From Chloroflexota bacterium (GTDB taxonomy: Bacteria; Chloroflexota; Limnocylindria; Limnocylindrales; Limnocylindraceae), in assembly GCA_009692905.1 (NCBI GenBank), contig SHYI01000070.1:1-5238 (forward strand): a stretch of DNA of 5,238 bases, given 5' to 3'. Within the stretch, counting starts at the first letter, position 1. Every line of letters starts with the position of its first letter. The notes below the pieces were generated by a model. The model saw nothing but the letters and a program-made list of their open reading frames with translations. It ran no database searches and had not been told where the DNA came from. Below are positions 4,263 to 5,238 of this stretch, piece after piece. The translations under genes were made by a program, and so were the position numbers.

Positions 4263-5238
4263 ATGGTTGGAATGAACGATCTACTCCTGCCACTCGCCGT
4301 ACTCTTTACTGGCATCGCCGCCGTTGCAGCAATCGCCGCAGCGCTGCGCGCTGGGCGCCCAACTCTGCCCGACCAGAGCACAGCGATGCAGGCGGCACAG
4401 CTTGCCGCCATGGTGCAGGGACTCGTGACGCAGTCCAACCGTGATCGAGAGAGCGTGCAGCAGGCGCTCGCCGCTGGCGCAAAGGGCACCACAGAGCAGC
4501 TGCAGCAGGTGGGCGAACGCCTCGGCATCATTGACCGGGCCCAGCAGCAGATCGAAGAGCTGAAGGGCCAGGTGGTCGATCTTGTCGGCATCCTCGGGAG
4601 CAACCAGGCGCGCGGTGCGTTTGGCGAGGTGCGCCTAGAGCAGATCGTTGAAGATGTGCTCCCCGCCGAGCTCTACGAGTTCCAGGCAACACTCTCGAAT
4701 CGCGCCCGTGTTGATTGCCTCATCCGATTCGGTGAGCGCGGCGGCGACCTCGCCGTCGATTCAAAGTTTCCCCTTGAGTCGTATCGCAGCATGCTCGCCG
4801 CCGGCGATGACGCAACGCGCATCGTCGCGGAGCGCCAGTTCAAGGTCGACGTAAAGAAGCATATCGACGATATCTCGTCGAAATACCTCATCAAGGGGGA
4901 GACCCGCGACCTCGCCCTCATGTTCATCCCGGCAGAATCCATCTATGGCGAGCTGCTGCAGCACTTCGCCGATCTGGTGGAGTACGCGAGTAAGAAGCGG
5001 GTCTACCTCGCCAGCCCGAACACGATTCATGGCTGGCTGACCAACCTGCGCTCGGTCTACATCGACACCAAGATCGCCGCGCAGGCCTCGCTCATTCAGC
5101 GTGAGGTGCGCCTCATCCTCGACGATGTGGGCCGGCTCGGCGAGCGCGTAGAGAGCCTTGAAACGCACTTCGGGCAGGCGAATAAGGACATCGAGCAGAT
5201 CAAGATCTCCTCAAAGAAGGTGCTTGACCGAGGCGAGA
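4263..5238 (+). CDS. rmuC: RmuC-family DNA recombination protein (5' part; runs off the window)
   Basis: The open frame gives 325 residues to the window end with no stop. RmuC proteins limit inversions at short repeats and carry a predicted PD-(D/E)XK nuclease-like core. The N terminus has one membrane helix (about residues 7-28). A Gln/Ala-rich coiled-coil region follows (about 43-112), the usual RmuC layout. The core shows GAFGEVRLEQI (118-128; RmuC 'G-x-x-GE-x-x-L'), DLAVDSKFPLESY (162-174; the 'D-x-KFPL-x-x-Y' motif), FIPAESIY (221-228) and SPNTIHGWL (251-259). A second helical region starts near 275. At least a short C-terminal tail is missing; family members run about 350-500 residues. 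ATG 4263 and ATG 4272 are both possible starts, and neither has an SD; an in-frame stop at 4251 rules out anything longer. The gene lies 42 bases after paralogue B, so co-transcription is possible. Confidence 0.93.
   Translation, partial: MVGMNDLLLPLAVLFTGIAAVAAIAAALRAGRPTLPDQSTAMQAAQLAAMVQGLVTQSNRDRESVQQALAAGAKGTTEQLQQVGERLGIIDRAQQQIEELKGQVVDLVGILGSNQARGAFGEVRLEQIVEDVLPAELYEFQATLSNRARVDCLIRFGERGGDLAVDSKFPLESYRSMLAAGDDATRIVAERQFKVDVKKHIDDISSKYLIKGETRDLALMFIPAESIYGELLQHFADLVEYASKKRVYLASPNTIHGWLTNLRSVYIDTKIAAQASLIQREVRLILDDVGRLGERVESLETHFGQANKDIEQIKISSKKVLDRGE

Noticed and set aside
4148..5168. Long minus-strand reading frames inside rmuC
   Set aside because: rmuC is clearly recognisable on the + strand through these bases; the antisense translations show no family features.
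1..5238. CRISPR array, tRNA, rRNA, insertion sequence or toxin-antitoxin module
   Set aside because: No regularly spaced repeats, no tRNA-like cloverleaf, no transposase motifs, and the small-protein cluster does not match a toxin-antitoxin pair I recognise.

Overview
This is a compact chromosomal segment, roughly 60% G+C by eye, from what looks like a free-living, streamlined bacterium. The source cannot be proven from the window. Chloroflexota (for example the freshwater Limnocylindria-type lineages) or a related high-GC group is my best guess. The reasons are the pair of small Lys-rich 'NSRG-EYYLH...GLPILKKK' proteins, which I recall mainly from Chloroflexota and some candidate-phylum genomes, together with very short spacers and mostly absent Shine-Dalgarno (SD) sequences. 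No rRNA, tRNA, CRISPR array, insertion sequence or phage gene is visible, and no gap exceeds about 100 bases.

Layout. (1) Bases 1-125 are the C-terminal tail of a + strand PLP-dependent enzyme, probably a class V aminotransferase or cysteine-desulfurase-like protein. It overlaps by 8 bases a small three-helix membrane protein of unknown function (118-537). (2) Tail to tail with these, 7 bases away, lies a minus-strand cluster that reads right to left: a GNAT acetyltransferase (2270-1842), an EamA/DMT-family transporter (1845-904, ATGA overlap with the acetyltransferase) and a stand-alone OmpR/PhoB-type winged-helix protein with no receiver domain (868-545). The winged-helix gene seems to have its own near-leaderless promoter over the end of the transporter gene. 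(3) Diverging from the acetyltransferase is a threonine/serine dehydratase-like PLP enzyme (2317-3414), with a 46-base shared promoter region between them. (4) Bases 3415-4260 hold the most unusual part, a mini-cluster of three very small + strand genes: a 66-aa basic protein, a GTG-started 74-aa putative zinc-ribbon protein abutting it, and a 71-aa paralogue of the first (45 of 65 positions identical). The two paralogues are the only genes here with a textbook SD, and both use the same 10-mer leader. Perfect or near-perfect inverted repeats sit before, within and after the cluster. (5) From 4263 to the window end is an open 5' portion of rmuC.

How the genes work together. The acetyltransferase and transporter are translationally coupled and probably act on related small molecules (acetylate, then export), with the winged-helix gene as a possible local regulator; this is inference from gene order only. 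The dehydratase and RmuC look like ordinary metabolic and DNA-maintenance genes. The paralogue/zinc-ribbon mini-cluster has no assigned function. With a 19-bp perfect operator-like palindrome in its leader, it is the best candidate in the window for undescribed biology.
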